Positions 54,017 to 62,569 of a DNA stretch of 64,000 nucleotides are shown here, piece after piece. Source of the DNA: DASWZN01 sp036404435 (GTDB taxonomy: Bacteria > Acidobacteriota > Terriglobia > Bryobacterales > Bryobacteraceae); NCBI GenBank assembly GCA_036404435.1, contig DASWZN010000068.1, forward strand, positions 62,001 to 126,000, in the 5' to 3' direction. Each line of letters opens with the position of its first letter. The stretch's first letter is position 1. The notes under the pieces were generated by a model, which worked only from the letters and a program-made list of their open reading frames with translations, was not told the DNA's origin and ran no database searches. The position numbers and the translations under genes are program-made.

Positions 54017-55614
54017 CAGTAGTCTTCTACGGCTCTCTCGATGCTATCATCCTGCTCGCTGGCGCGCATGAGCTCGAGGCGGATGGCGTCGATCATGGCG
54101 CGCCAACTGGCCTCGATCACATTGTCGGAAACGCCGATGGTGGCCCAGCTCTTGCGGTGGTCGGACCACTCGATGAGGACGCGGACCTTGGCGGCGGTAC
54201 CCTTCTTGGGCTCAAGCACGCGGACCTTGTAGTCGGTCAGGCGCACATCCTGAATGCCGGGGTAGAGCGCGGCGAGGCACTTGCGAAGGCAGAGGTCGAG
54301 AGCGTGCACCGGGCCGTGGCCGTGGGCGGTCGCGGAGTGGATGGCGTCCTGGACCTTGATGGTGACGGTGGCCGTGGTGCTGGATTCGGCATCGTCGTCC
54401 ATCTTGGTGGCGACCTCGAAGCCGACCAGCTCGAAAAACTTGACGCCGGGGCGGAGGGCCTCGCGGACGAGGAGCTCGAAGGTGCCTTCGGCGGCCTCGA
54501 GCTCATAACCGAGGAATTCCATGTGCTTGATGCGCTCGAGAAGCTCGCGGCGGGCGTCCTCGTTAAGGCGGTCGGCGATGCCGTGCTGCTTCAGCTTGAA
54601 CAGGATGTTGGCGCGGCCGGAGAGGTCGCTGAGCAGGACGCGCTGGCGGTTGCCGACGGTAGCGGGCGGGACGTGCTCGTAGGTGGCGGCGTCGCGCAGG
54701 ACCGCGCTCACATGCACGCCGCCCTTGTGAGCGAAGGCGCTGTGGCCGACGTAGGGCTGGGCGTTGGGCATGGGCAGATTGGCGAGCTCGGCGATGAAGC
54801 GGGTGACGGAGCTAAGGGTGCCGAGCTTCTCCGGGCCAACCACGGTGTGGCCCAGCTTCAACTCGAGGTTGGCGATCACGGAGGCCAGGTTGACGTTGCC
54901 GCAGCGCTCGCCATAGCCGTTCATGCAGCCCTGGACATGGGTGACGCCCTGCTCGACGGCAGCGATGGTGTTGGCGACGGCGCAATCGGAATCGTTGTGG
55001 ACGTGGATCCCGAGCGTGCCGTCGAAGCGCTTGCGCACCTCGGCCACGATTTCGCCGAGGCGGCCGGTGATCATTCCGCCGTTGGTGTCGCACAGGCAGA
55101 GGATGTCGGCGCCGGCGGTCTGGGCGGCTTCGAGCGCGCGCAGGGCAAAGGCGGCGTTGCTGGTGTAGCCGTCGAAGAAGTGCTCGGCGTCGAAGATGAC
55201 TTCCTTGTCGTGCTCCTTGAGGTAGCGAACGGTTTCGCCGATGAGCTTCAGGTTCTCTTCCTCGGTGATGCCCAAGGCGCGGCGGGTGTGCAGGTCCCAG
55301 GTCTTGCCGAAGATGGTGATGACGGACGTGCCGGACTCGATCAGGGCGCGGACGTTGGGATCGCGGTCGACGCGGTTCTTGGCGAAGCGAGTGGAGCCGA
55401 AGGCCGTGAGGCGGGCGTGCTTGAGCGGAAGGTCTTTGGCCCGGGCGAAGAAGTCCTTGTCGCGCGGGTTCGAGCCGGGCCAGCCGCCCTCGATGTAGTC
55501 GATGCCGAACTCGTCCAGACGAAGGGCGATCGCGAGCTTGTCATCGACGGTGAAGGATACGGCTTCCCCCTGGGTGCCGTCGCGGAGGGTGGTCTCGAGA
55601 GTGGTGATCTTCAT
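54004..55614 (-). CDS. cimA: (R)-citramalate synthase
   Basis: A 536-residue enzyme of the isopropylmalate/citramalate synthase family. Catalytic motifs are ETTLRDGTQGEAVSF (N-terminal), GIHVHNDSDCAVANT (metal-binding His pair), QGCMNGYGERCGNVNLASV, and GHSAFAHKGGVHVSAV. A C-terminal regulatory LeuA-like domain (~385-520) is present. The 'TTLRDGTQGE' and 'YGERCGN' wording is that of the CimA group. It condenses pyruvate and acetyl-CoA to citramalate, supplying 2-oxobutyrate for isoleucine without threonine deaminase. It lies in the ilv operon downstream of ilvC, with 152 bases of hairpins between. Confidence 0.9.
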   Translation of the reverse strand: MKITTLETTLRDGTQGEAVSFTVDDKLAIALRLDEFGIDYIEGGWPGSNPRDKDFFARAKDLPLKHARLTAFGSTRFAKNRVDRDPNVRALIESGTSVITIFGKTWDLHTRRALGITEEENLKLIGETVRYLKEHDKEVIFDAEHFFDGYTSNAAFALRALEAAQTAGADILCLCDTNGGMITGRLGEIVAEVRKRFDGTLGIHVHNDSDCAVANTIAAVEQGVTHVQGCMNGYGERCGNVNLASVIANLELKLGHTVVGPEKLGTLSSVTRFIAELANLPMPNAQPYVGHSAFAHKGGVHVSAVLRDAATYEHVPPATVGNRQRVLLSDLSGRANILFKLKQHGIADRLNEDARRELLERIKHMEFLGYELEAAEGTFELLVREALRPGVKFFELVGFEVATKMDDDAESSTTATVTIKVQDAIHSATAHGHGPVHALDLCLRKCLAALYPGIQDVRLTDYKVRVLEPKKGTAAKVRVLIEWSDHRKSWATIGVSDNVIEASWRAMIDAIRLELMRASEQDDSIERAVEDYCWGV

Positions 55615-55663
55615 ATAAGAGCCATCGGCCTTCAGCCGTCAGCCCTCGGCTAACGGCTGGTTA

Positions 55664-55687
55664 GGGGCCCGGCTTTGGCCGGGCCCC
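55664..55687. repeat. Perfect 10-bp hairpin between ilvC and cimA
   Basis: GGGGCCCGGC-TTTG-GCCGGGCCCC, the first of several palindromes in the 152-base ilvC-cimA gap. A run of AGCCGT-type repeats lies just before it (55622-55660). Confidence 0.8.
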
Positions 55688-55722
55688 GGATTCGGTTGCG
55701 CGGCTGGGGCCGCGCGGAAAAC

Positions 55723-55765
55723 GCGGGTCTGGAGACCCGCCGCAGGCGTGGACGCCTGCCCCACG
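55723..55765. repeat. Double REP-like palindrome after ilvC
   Basis: GCGGGTCTGGAGACCCGC plus GCAGGCGTGGACGCCTGC and CCCACG, ending one base from the stop of ilvC. It is nearly identical to 8623-8666 (one base shorter between the two palindromes). Confidence 0.85.
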
Positions 55766-55766
55766 A

Positions 55767-56798
55767 CTAGCTGGCGGCATCCTCTTGAGGAACTCCGGCT
55801 TCCTTCGCCTTCTTCAGGAAAGGCATCATGGCGCGAAGTTCCCGGCCGACTTCTTCGACGGGCTGATGCCGGGCTTCCTCGCGCATGCGCAGGAAGTTCT
55901 TGCGACCGGACTTGTTCTCTTCGATCCATTCCTTGGCGAACTGGCCGGACTGGATCTCGGCGAGGATCTTCTTCATCTCTTCGCGAGTCTGCTGGTTGAC
56001 GATGCGCGGGCCGCGGGTGTAATCGCCGTACTCGGCGGTATCGGAGACCGAGAAGCGCATGTAGGCCAAACCGCCCTCCTGGATCAGGTCGACAATCAGC
56101 TTCAATTCGTGCAAGCACTCGAAGTAGGCGATCTCGGGGGCGTAGCCGGCCGCGACCAGGGTCTCGAAACCGGCCCGGATCAGTTCGCTGGCGCCGCCGC
56201 AGAGCACGGCCTGCTCGCCGAACAGGTCGCTTTCGGTCTCTTCCTTGAACGTGGTCTCGATCACGCCGGCCTTGAGACAGCCGAGGGCGCGGGCGTACGC
56301 TAGGGCGTTCGTCAGCGCGCGGCCGGAGGCGTCCTGGTGGACGGCGACGAGCGCCGGCACGCCCACGCCTTCGATGAACAGCTCGCGCACCCGGTGGCCG
56401 GGCGCTTTGGGGGCGATCATCGTCACGTCGACGTCCTTGGGCGGGACGATCTGGCCGAAGTGGATATTGAAGCCGTGGGCGAACATCAGGGTCTTGCCCG
56501 CCTTCATGTTGGGGGCGAGGTCCTTATCGTAGACGCCCTTCTGGTGATGGTCCTCGACGAGGATCATGATGACGTCGGCCGCCTTGGCGGCGTCGGCTGC
56601 GGACATGACGTTAAGGCCGGCGGCCTTGGCCTTGTCCCAATTCGGACTGCCGGGAAGCTCGGCCACGACCACGCTCACGCCGGAATCGCGAAGGTTGAGC
56701 GAGTGCGCGTGGCCCTGGCTGCCGTAGCCGATGATGGCGACGGTGCGGCCCTGGAAGGAACTCAAATCAGCATCTTTTTCGTAGTAGCGTTTGGCCAT
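55767..56798 (-). CDS. ilvC: Ketol-acid reductoisomerase
   Basis: A 343-residue class I KARI: Rossmann start TVAIIGYGSQGHAHSLNLRDSG, then LAPNMKAGKTLMFAHGFNIHFGQI and the knotted C-terminal domain with EAAYFECLHELKLIVDLIQEGG (EIAYFECLHELKLIVDLIQEGGLAYMRFSVSDTAEYGD). It converts acetolactate or acetohydroxybutyrate to dihydroxy acids with NADPH and Mg2+. The N-terminal loop reads 'L-R-D-S-G', and the usual phosphate residues of NADPH-type enzymes are present. It starts 10 bases after the ilvN stop. Confidence 0.95.
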   Translation of the reverse strand: MAKRYYEKDADLSSFQGRTVAIIGYGSQGHAHSLNLRDSGVSVVVAELPGSPNWDKAKAAGLNVMSAADAAKAADVIMILVEDHHQKGVYDKDLAPNMKAGKTLMFAHGFNIHFGQIVPPKDVDVTMIAPKAPGHRVRELFIEGVGVPALVAVHQDASGRALTNALAYARALGCLKAGVIETTFKEETESDLFGEQAVLCGGASELIRAGFETLVAAGYAPEIAYFECLHELKLIVDLIQEGGLAYMRFSVSDTAEYGDYTRGPRIVNQQTREEMKKILAEIQSGQFAKEWIEENKSGRKNFLRMREEARHQPVEEVGRELRAMMPFLKKAKEAGVPQEDAAS

Positions 56799-56808
56799 GA
56801 TTTTCGAT

Positions 56809-57396
56809 TTACTCCATTTCCTCTAGAGAAGTGCGTTGTTGGTGCGCGAGCGCGGGCCGCTGAGACCGTGCGTGCGCGGATGTCGTTGCGGTTGGAACGG
56901 GCGGCGAGAGGCGCAGCCGCTTGGTCTCGAGCGAGACGGCAATCAGGCCCGAGCGCGTGACTTCGATTTCGCCGTAGGTGCGCATCACGTCGATGAATTC
57001 GTCCAGCTTTTCCGGAGCGCCCGTGGCCTCGATGGCGAAGCCCTCGACGGAGGAGTCGACTACACGGGCGCCGAAAATCTCGGATTCCTTCAGGATAGCG
57101 GTCCTAGTCTCCAGGGTGGCGCGGACGCGGAGGAGCACCATCTCGCGCGCGACGGCGGGAGACTCGGAGAGGTCGCTGGCCTGCAGCACGTTGATCAGCT
57201 TATTCATCTGCTTGATGACCTGCGAGCGCAGGTTGGGATCCACGTCGACCACGATGGTCATGCGCGAGAGCGTGGGATCGAGAGTGCGGGCGACCGTGAG
57301 ACTCTCGATGTTATAGCCACGGGCGCTGAGCAGGCCGGTGATGCGCATGAGAGCGCCGGGTTTGTTTTCGACCAGCAATGAAATGACTTGGAGCAT
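56809..57396 (-). CDS. ilvN: Acetolactate synthase regulatory subunit
   Basis: A 195-residue ACT-domain protein: MLQVISLLVENKPGALMRITGLLSARGYNIESLTV is the N-terminal ACT domain that binds valine, followed by RMTIVVDVDPNLRSQVIKQMNKLINVLQ. The C-terminal ACT-like half ends with MRTYGEIEVTRSGLIAVS. A Pro/Thr/Ser/His-rich tail of ~30 residues exceeds the family norm. AAAGGA precedes the ATG at 57396; a longer frame to 57507 crosses ilvB. It binds the catalytic subunit IlvB and gives feedback inhibition. Confidence 0.93.
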   Translation of the reverse strand: MLQVISLLVENKPGALMRITGLLSARGYNIESLTVARTLDPTLSRMTIVVDVDPNLRSQVIKQMNKLINVLQASDLSESPAVAREMVLLRVRATLETRTAILKESEIFGARVVDSSVEGFAIEATGAPEKLDEFIDVMRTYGEIEVTRSGLIAVSLETKRLRLSPPVPTATTSAHARSQRPALAHQQRTSLEEME

Positions 57397-57418
57397 AGAA
57401 GGTCCTTTCGGCGTCGGG

Positions 57419-59149
57419 CTATTTCGGCACCGCCACGGGGGTCGGCGGGCCAAGAACCATCTCGTTGATTGCGGCGCCGGCCGGAACCATCGGGAAGACG
57501 TTCTCAAAGGGCGACACGCGGACGTTCAGTAAGTAGGGACCGGGCTGGCGGACGGCCTCTTCCAGGGCGGGCCGGAGGTCCTCGGGCCGCTCGATGGTGC
57601 GGCCGTTGATGCCGTAGGCGGAGGCGAGCTTCTCGGTGTCGGGGAACGACTCGAGCTGGACGGCGCACTTACGGTCGTTGAAGAACAGCTCCTGCCACTG
57701 GCGAACCATGCCCAGGTAGCCGTTGTTGACGATCACGATCTTGACCGGCAGGTTGTTGGCGGCGATGGTCGCGAGCTCGGGGATCGACATCTGGAAACCG
57801 CCGTCGCCGACCAGCGCGATGACGAGCGTATCGGGATTGGCGGCCTGGGCGCCCATGGCGGCGGGAACGCCGTAGCCCATCGAGCCAAGGCCTCCGGAGG
57901 TGATCCAGCGACGGGGCTGGTTGAAGCGGATGAACTGCGCGGCCCACATCTGGTGTTGGCCGACGTCGGTGGTGACGATGGCTTCGCCGTTGGCGATGCG
58001 ATCGACCTCGAACATCACGTGCTGCGGTTTGATCTCGTCGACGGAAAGAGCGGGCTTGAGAGGATGCTCCTCTTTCCAGGAGCGGATCTGACGCCACCAG
58101 GCTTTGCGGCCGTTGGTGCTGCGCGTGGCCATTTCAGGCGCCATCTCTTCGAGGACCTTGACGACCTTGCGGAGGACGCGCTTGGCATCGCCGACGATGG
58201 GGAGGTCGGGAGCGCGGTTCTTGCCGATCTCGGCGGGATCGATGTCGATGTGGATGACCTTGGCGTGTGGGGCGAAGGCGGCGAGGCGGCCGGTCACGCG
58301 GTCGTCGAAACGGACGCCGACGGCGATGAGGAGGTCCGTTTCGGTCATGGCCATGTTGGCCGTGTAGCTGCCGTGCATGCCGGGCATGCTGATGAAGTTG
58401 GGATGGCTGCCGGAGAAACCGCCCAGGCCCATCAGGGTGCAGACCACCGGGACGTCCACCAGCTCGACCAGCTCATGCAACTCGGGGGCGGCGCCCGCGG
58501 AAACGATGCCGCCGCCGGCATAAACGAGCGGGCGCTCGGCTTCCCAGATCATCTGCGCGGCTCGCCGGATCTGGCCGGTGTGGCCCTCGGTGTAGACCTT
58601 GTAGCCGGGCAGGTGGATCGCCGAGACCGGAGTGTAGTGGGCCTGCCCCTGAAAGACATCCTTGGCTATGTCGACCAGGACCGGGCCCGGGCGGCCGGAT
58701 GCGGCGATGTAGAAAGCCTCGTGAACGACTTGGGGCAGATCGGCGATGTTCTTAACCAGATAGTTGTGCTTGGTGCAGGAGCGGGTGATGCCGAAGGTGT
58801 CGGCTTCCTGGAAAGCGTCGCTGCCGATGAGCTTGGAGTGAACCTGGCCGGTGATGGCGACGATGGGGATGGAGTCCATCATGGCGTCGGTCAGACCCGT
58901 CACCAGGTTCGTGGCGCCGGGGCCTGAGGTGGCGCAGCAGACGCCGACGCGGCCGGTCGAACGCGCCCAGCCGGAGGCGGCGAAGGCCGCGTTTTCCTCG
59001 TGCCGGACGAGGATGTGACGAATGTGGTGGTCGAATACCGCGTCATAGAGGGGAAGCGTGACGCCTCCAGGGTAACCGAAGAAGCATTCCACACCTTCCC
59101 GAACCAGACATTCCAGCAGCATCCTTGCGCCGCTCATGAGATTTGCCAT
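57419..59149 (-). CDS. ilvB: Acetolactate synthase catalytic subunit
   Basis: A 576-residue TPP enzyme. It begins GARMLLECLVREGVECFFGYPGGV; the catalytic Glu is in HEENAAFAASGWAR; the FAD region has AQTAVYAGGGI-like LVYAGGGIVSAGA; the TPP/metal motif is GDGGFQMSIPELATIAANNLPVKIVIVNNGYLG. It condenses two pyruvates to acetolactate, or pyruvate with 2-oxobutyrate. The start at 59149 has AAGGA 8 bases upstream; other in-frame ATGs lie just before and after. It is the first structural gene of the operon and is preceded by the attenuator. Confidence 0.95.
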   Translation of the reverse strand: MANLMSGARMLLECLVREGVECFFGYPGGVTLPLYDAVFDHHIRHILVRHEENAAFAASGWARSTGRVGVCCATSGPGATNLVTGLTDAMMDSIPIVAITGQVHSKLIGSDAFQEADTFGITRSCTKHNYLVKNIADLPQVVHEAFYIAASGRPGPVLVDIAKDVFQGQAHYTPVSAIHLPGYKVYTEGHTGQIRRAAQMIWEAERPLVYAGGGIVSAGAAPELHELVELVDVPVVCTLMGLGGFSGSHPNFISMPGMHGSYTANMAMTETDLLIAVGVRFDDRVTGRLAAFAPHAKVIHIDIDPAEIGKNRAPDLPIVGDAKRVLRKVVKVLEEMAPEMATRSTNGRKAWWRQIRSWKEEHPLKPALSVDEIKPQHVMFEVDRIANGEAIVTTDVGQHQMWAAQFIRFNQPRRWITSGGLGSMGYGVPAAMGAQAANPDTLVIALVGDGGFQMSIPELATIAANNLPVKIVIVNNGYLGMVRQWQELFFNDRKCAVQLESFPDTEKLASAYGINGRTIERPEDLRPALEEAVRQPGPYLLNVRVSPFENVFPMVPAGAAINEMVLGPPTPVAVPK

Positions 59150-59173
59150 AGGCACCATCCTTGAAATTCTCTT

Positions 59174-59267
59174 CAATAACAAAAACGGCCACTGTACGGG
59201 AGTTGATCCCCGCCAGTGGCCTTTTGAAATCCTCAGGCCGTCAGGCGGGGTCCGATACAGCGACCCC
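59174..59267 (-). promoter_or_regulatory. ilv attenuator: competing stems and Rho-independent terminator
   Basis: On the minus strand: stem 1:2 is GGGGTC (59262-59267) with GACCCC (59247-59252); stem 2:3 is CCCCGCC (59244-59250) with GGCGGGG (59208-59214), extended by GGCCT/AGGCC; stem 3:4 is GGCCACTG (59214-59221) with CAGTGGCC (59187-59194), followed by GTTTTTGTTATT (59175-59186). Region 2 overlaps the leader-peptide stop codon. The terminator and the anti-terminator cannot form together. Confidence 0.9.
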
Positions 59268-59360
59268 GATGGTAATGACGATGATTACGGGAACGACGAC
59301 GGCGAGCGAGGACACACTAAGGAGGGACGCGATCGACGGCGCTGAACGATGGCCGGGCAA
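59241..59360 (-). CDS. ilvL: ilv operon leader peptide (Val/Ile-rich, 39 aa)
   Basis: A 39-codon leader starting TTG 59360, with GGAGG at a 10-base spacing (59371-59375). Its residues 20-35 are AVVVPVIIVITIGVAV: 7 Val and 4 Ile within 16 residues, encoded by GTC, GTA, GTT, ATC and ATT codons. An earlier Ser/Leu stretch (residues ~10-19) contains LLSVSSLA. The stop codon lies within region 2 of the attenuator stem. Ribosome stalling at Val/Ile codons when charged tRNA is scarce would expose region 2 and allow anti-termination. Too short to be a functional enzyme. Confidence 0.88.
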   Translation of the reverse strand: MPGHRSAPSIASLLSVSSLAVVVPVIIVITIGVAVSDPA

Positions 59361-59384
59361 GTTCGTCGTGCCTCCTTTCCGATT

Positions 59385-59413
59385 AGAGTAACCTACCATC
59401 CGACCAAATGCAA
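59385..59413 (-). promoter_or_regulatory. Putative promoter of the ilv operon
   Basis: On the minus strand TTGCAT (59408-59413), 17-base spacer and TACTCT (59385-59390). The leader peptide's SD follows 10 bases downstream of the -10. The -10 is a weak match. Confidence 0.4.
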
Positions 59414-59614
59414 GTGGGTGTGTCCATAAAAACGGCTTATTGAACGATTCGGGCGGCGTATGCCCCTGGCCGGAGCTGGAATGGGCCTGAGGGAGCGATC
59501 ACAAGCAACAGCCATTGTTTTTACGCGTGTTTTCAGCGGGATGTGAAATACGGACCAGCGCTGGCGAAATAGACGGGTGGTAGTTTCGGGCTGGCGAGGC
59601 AGAGAGGCCAGCGT

Positions 59615-59887
59615 ATGGCGGTCGACACAAAGCAGGGGGCGAAGCCGGGAGAGATGGCGGAGACCAAGCATGTGGAGAAGCCAAAGCGGGCGAAGAACAA
59701 GAAGGCGCTGGTGAAGCAGGTGATCCAGCAGATCGCGAACAGGCTCGAGAACAACGAGCTGAAGCCGACGGTAGGGGATCTGTTTCGGGCGTTGCAACTC
59801 GAAAAGGAACTCCTGGAAGAGACGCCGAAGGAGATCAAGGTCTCATGGGTCGAACCGGACGAAAAGGAACATGTACCCGGCAAATAG
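59615..59887 (+). CDS. Putative phage terminase small subunit
   Basis: A 90-residue basic protein: an unstructured Lys/Glu-rich N-terminus (KQGAKPGEMAETKHVEKPKRAKNKK), then a compact helical segment (LVKQVIQQIANRLENNELKPTVGDLFRALQLEKEL) with the pattern expected for a small DNA-binding terminase subunit. The call rests mainly on position: it lies just before and overlaps the large subunit gene by 43 bases. GAGAGG is upstream of the ATG. A regulatory protein is an alternative. Confidence 0.55.
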   Translation: MAVDTKQGAKPGEMAETKHVEKPKRAKNKKALVKQVIQQIANRLENNELKPTVGDLFRALQLEKELLEETPKEIKVSWVEPDEKEHVPGK

Positions 59888-61149
59888 AGTACAGCCCGCT
59901 TGCCTCCCAAGCCCGGTTCCACCAGTCCCAGGCGAGGTTCAAGGGATTTTCGGGACCTATCGGCTCCGGAAAAAGTCAGGCGCTGTGCCAGGAAGCGATC
60001 AAGCTGGCGTACGTGAACACGGGGCGGCTGGGACTGCTGGGGGCGCCCACGTATCCCATGCTGCGGGATGCGACGCAAACGGCGCTGTTCGAGATCCTCG
60101 ACAAGAGCCGCATTCCTTACGAGCACAACAGAGCCGAGAACACGGTGCTGCTGAAGGACACGCGGTCGCGGATTCTGTTCCGGCCGGTGGAAGAATTCGA
60201 CCGGTTGAGGGGAACCAACCTGGCGTGGTTCGGACTGGACGAGCTGACTTACACGCAGGAAGAGGCGTGGGTGGTACTCGAGGGACGGCTGCGGGACCCG
60301 AAGGCGAGACGGCTGTGCGGGTTCGCCACCTGGACACCGAAAGGGTTCGACTGGGTGTACCGGAGATTCGTGCAGGAGCCGGTGGAAGGCTACGAGACGA
60401 TCGTCGCCGAGCCATTCGAGAACCACTATCTGCTGGAGCAGATCCCGGACTTTTACGAGCGGCTGAAGCGCAGCTACGACGCGAAGTTCTACCAGCAGGA
60501 AGTTATGGGGGAGTACATCAGCCTGAACGTAGGGCTGGTGTATCACGCGTTCAGCCGGACGGAGCACACGGCGGACGTGAGCGTCGAAGAGGCGCTGCCG
60601 CTGTTGTGGGCGCTGGACTTCAACGTGGACCCGATGTGCTCGGTGGTGGCGCAGATCGCCGGCGAGACTGTGCGGGTGCTGGCGGAGATCGTGCTTAGCC
60701 GCGCGACGACGCAGGAAGCGTGCGAGGAGTTCGAGGCGCGTTTCCCGCGGCACCGGGCCGGAATCTGGGTGTACGGCGACGCATCGGGAAGCCACATGCA
60801 GACCGCGGGAACGACGGACTACCAGGTGATCCGGGAGTTCTTCCAGCGCGCGGGCTACCGGAACGTGACTTACAAGGTGCCGCGGGCGAATCCGCTGGTG
60901 AGAGAGCGGGTGGGACTGGTGAACGCGAAGCTACGGTCGGCGTCGGCGGAGACGCACTTAGTAATCGACCGGAAGTGCGCGGAACTGGTGAAAGACCTGG
61001 AACAGGTGACTTACAAGCCGGACAGCACCGTAGTCGACAAAGACAAAGACCCGCGGCGGACGCACTTATCGGACGCCTTGGGGTACCTGATCTGGCAGGA
61101 GCGCCGGCCGCAACCGCCCGCGGGTGAGCGAGGCTTGCGGCTGCTATAA
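59845..61149 (+). CDS. Phage terminase large subunit
   Basis: A 434-residue terminase: Walker A GPIGSGKSQALCQEAI, Walker B LAWFGLDELTYTQEEAW (acidic DE), GFATWTPKGFDWVYRRF (the coupling segment), and the nuclease part with DFNVDPMCSVVAQIA, IWVYGDASG and TYKPDSTVVDKDKDPRRTHLSDALGYLIW. These are the ATPase and RNase H-type nuclease domains that package DNA into phage heads. Start ATG 59845 is the only one in reach that keeps the P-loop intact; it overlaps the small subunit. The portal gene follows after 24 bases. Confidence 0.87.
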   Translation: MGRTGRKGTCTRQIEYSPLASQARFHQSQARFKGFSGPIGSGKSQALCQEAIKLAYVNTGRLGLLGAPTYPMLRDATQTALFEILDKSRIPYEHNRAENTVLLKDTRSRILFRPVEEFDRLRGTNLAWFGLDELTYTQEEAWVVLEGRLRDPKARRLCGFATWTPKGFDWVYRRFVQEPVEGYETIVAEPFENHYLLEQIPDFYERLKRSYDAKFYQQEVMGEYISLNVGLVYHAFSRTEHTADVSVEEALPLLWALDFNVDPMCSVVAQIAGETVRVLAEIVLSRATTQEACEEFEARFPRHRAGIWVYGDASGSHMQTAGTTDYQVIREFFQRAGYRNVTYKVPRANPLVRERVGLVNAKLRSASAETHLVIDRKCAELVKDLEQVTYKPDSTVVDKDKDPRRTHLSDALGYLIWQERRPQPPAGERGLRLL

Positions 61150-61173
61150 GACGGGGAGAACCGGGAGACAGAG

Positions 61174-62544
61174 ATGGAGATCGATCGGGAACATCCGGAA
61201 TATAAACGCCGGCAGGCGATGTGGCGGGTCTACCGCGATCTGTATGCGGGCGGGGAGCAGCTCAAAGCGAACTCCACGGAGTACCTGGTGCGGCGGCAGA
61301 AAGAACCCGGCGATGTGTTTGCCGAGCGGCTGGCCCGGGTGTTCTACGAGAACTACGTGGGATCCATCATCGACTGGTACGCGGCGACGCTGTTCCGGCG
61401 CGAGCCGATCCTGAGCTTCGGGGGAGACAACGACGCGGCCAAAGCGTTCTTCTGCGCGTTCACCGAGGACTGCGACCTGAAACAGACCAGCCTGAGCGAT
61501 TTCTTCCGCCGGCAACTATTGGAGGCGCTGGTAGGAGGGGCCAGCTACATCCTGGTGGATTTTCCGCGCACCGCGCAACCTGCGGCAAACCGGGCCGAGG
61601 AAGACCGGCAGGGCGCGTCGCGAGCTTACCTGGTCAGTTACCAGGCGGAAGAACTCATCAACTGGAGCCAGGACCAGCAGGGCAACCTCGACTGGGTGGT
61701 CCTGAGGACATCGAACCTGCGGCAGGACACTCCGGACGGCGGGTGGTTCAAGGAAGCGCGGTGGTTCTACTACGACAAGGAAGAGTTCCGGATCTTCCGG
61801 CGGGTGGAAGGCAAAGCCGGCGAGAAAAGCGCGCCGGAGCTGGTGGACTCGGGGAGACACGGGCTGGCCGGTCTGCGGCGGGTGCCGCTGTTCAAGCTGG
61901 AGGTCTCGGAAGGGCTCTGGCTCATGAACAAGGCGGCGCTGCTGCAACTGGAGCACTTCAATAAGTCGAACGCGCTGGGCTGGGCGCTGACGATGGGGTT
62001 GTTCGCGATGCCGGTGGTGTACTCGGATCGGGAGTGGAACCAGATCGTCGGGGAGTCCTACTACATTCAGCTCGCGCCGGGAGACAAGTTCGGGTGGACG
62101 GAGCCGGAAGGGAAGGTCTACCAGATCGCGGTGGACAACCTGAACCAGTTGAAGAACGAGATCTACCGGGTGTGCTACCTGATGCCGCAGTCGTGGGACG
62201 TGCAGACGACGCAGTCGGGAACCAGCAAGCTGCGGGATTTCACGGTCACGCACGAAGTGCTGCGGGCATACGGGGACGCGGTCAAAGAGACCCTGAAGCG
62301 ATTGCTGCGGGCGATCGCGGCGGCGCGGCAGGACGAGCTGACGGTGGACGTATCGGGGCTGGACGAGTTCGACATCGGCGATTTCTCGAGCGATTTGGAC
62401 GATGCGCAGCGGCTCCTGGGGTTGGGAGTGGGGTCGCCGACGCTGCGCAAAGAGATCTTCAAGAGGCTGGCGCAGAAATACCTGTGCGACGCGAGACAGG
62501 AGCTGAAGGACCAGATCGTGAAGGAGATCGAAGAGGCGGGGTAA
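61174..62544 (+). CDS. Phage portal protein (DUF4055-like)
   Basis: A 456-residue protein: RQAMWRVYRDLYAGGEQLKANSTEYLVRRQKEPGDVFAERLARVFYENYVGSIIDWYAATLFRREP, which matches the N-terminal part of DUF4055-type portals (a 'Y-x-R-R-x-x-x-y' clip region). EALVGGASYILVDFPR and the later GYALTMGLF-type LGWALTMGLFAMPVVYS and a helical crown segment follow. Portal proteins form the ring through which DNA enters the head. GGGAG precedes the ATG. It lies directly between the terminase and the tail-type gene. Confidence 0.75.
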   Translation: MEIDREHPEYKRRQAMWRVYRDLYAGGEQLKANSTEYLVRRQKEPGDVFAERLARVFYENYVGSIIDWYAATLFRREPILSFGGDNDAAKAFFCAFTEDCDLKQTSLSDFFRRQLLEALVGGASYILVDFPRTAQPAANRAEEDRQGASRAYLVSYQAEELINWSQDQQGNLDWVVLRTSNLRQDTPDGGWFKEARWFYYDKEEFRIFRRVEGKAGEKSAPELVDSGRHGLAGLRRVPLFKLEVSEGLWLMNKAALLQLEHFNKSNALGWALTMGLFAMPVVYSDREWNQIVGESYYIQLAPGDKFGWTEPEGKVYQIAVDNLNQLKNEIYRVCYLMPQSWDVQTTQSGTSKLRDFTVTHEVLRAYGDAVKETLKRLLRAIAAARQDELTVDVSGLDEFDIGDFSSDLDDAQRLLGLGVGSPTLRKEIFKRLAQKYLCDARQELKDQIVKEIEEAG

Positions 62545-62569
62545 GGAGCGCGGGTAGCGGACGGCGTGG

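Noticed and set aside
59187..59221. The ilv terminator hairpin as a plus-strand terminator for a gene in the other direction
   Set aside because: No plus-strand gene ends there; the U-tract exists only on the minus strand.
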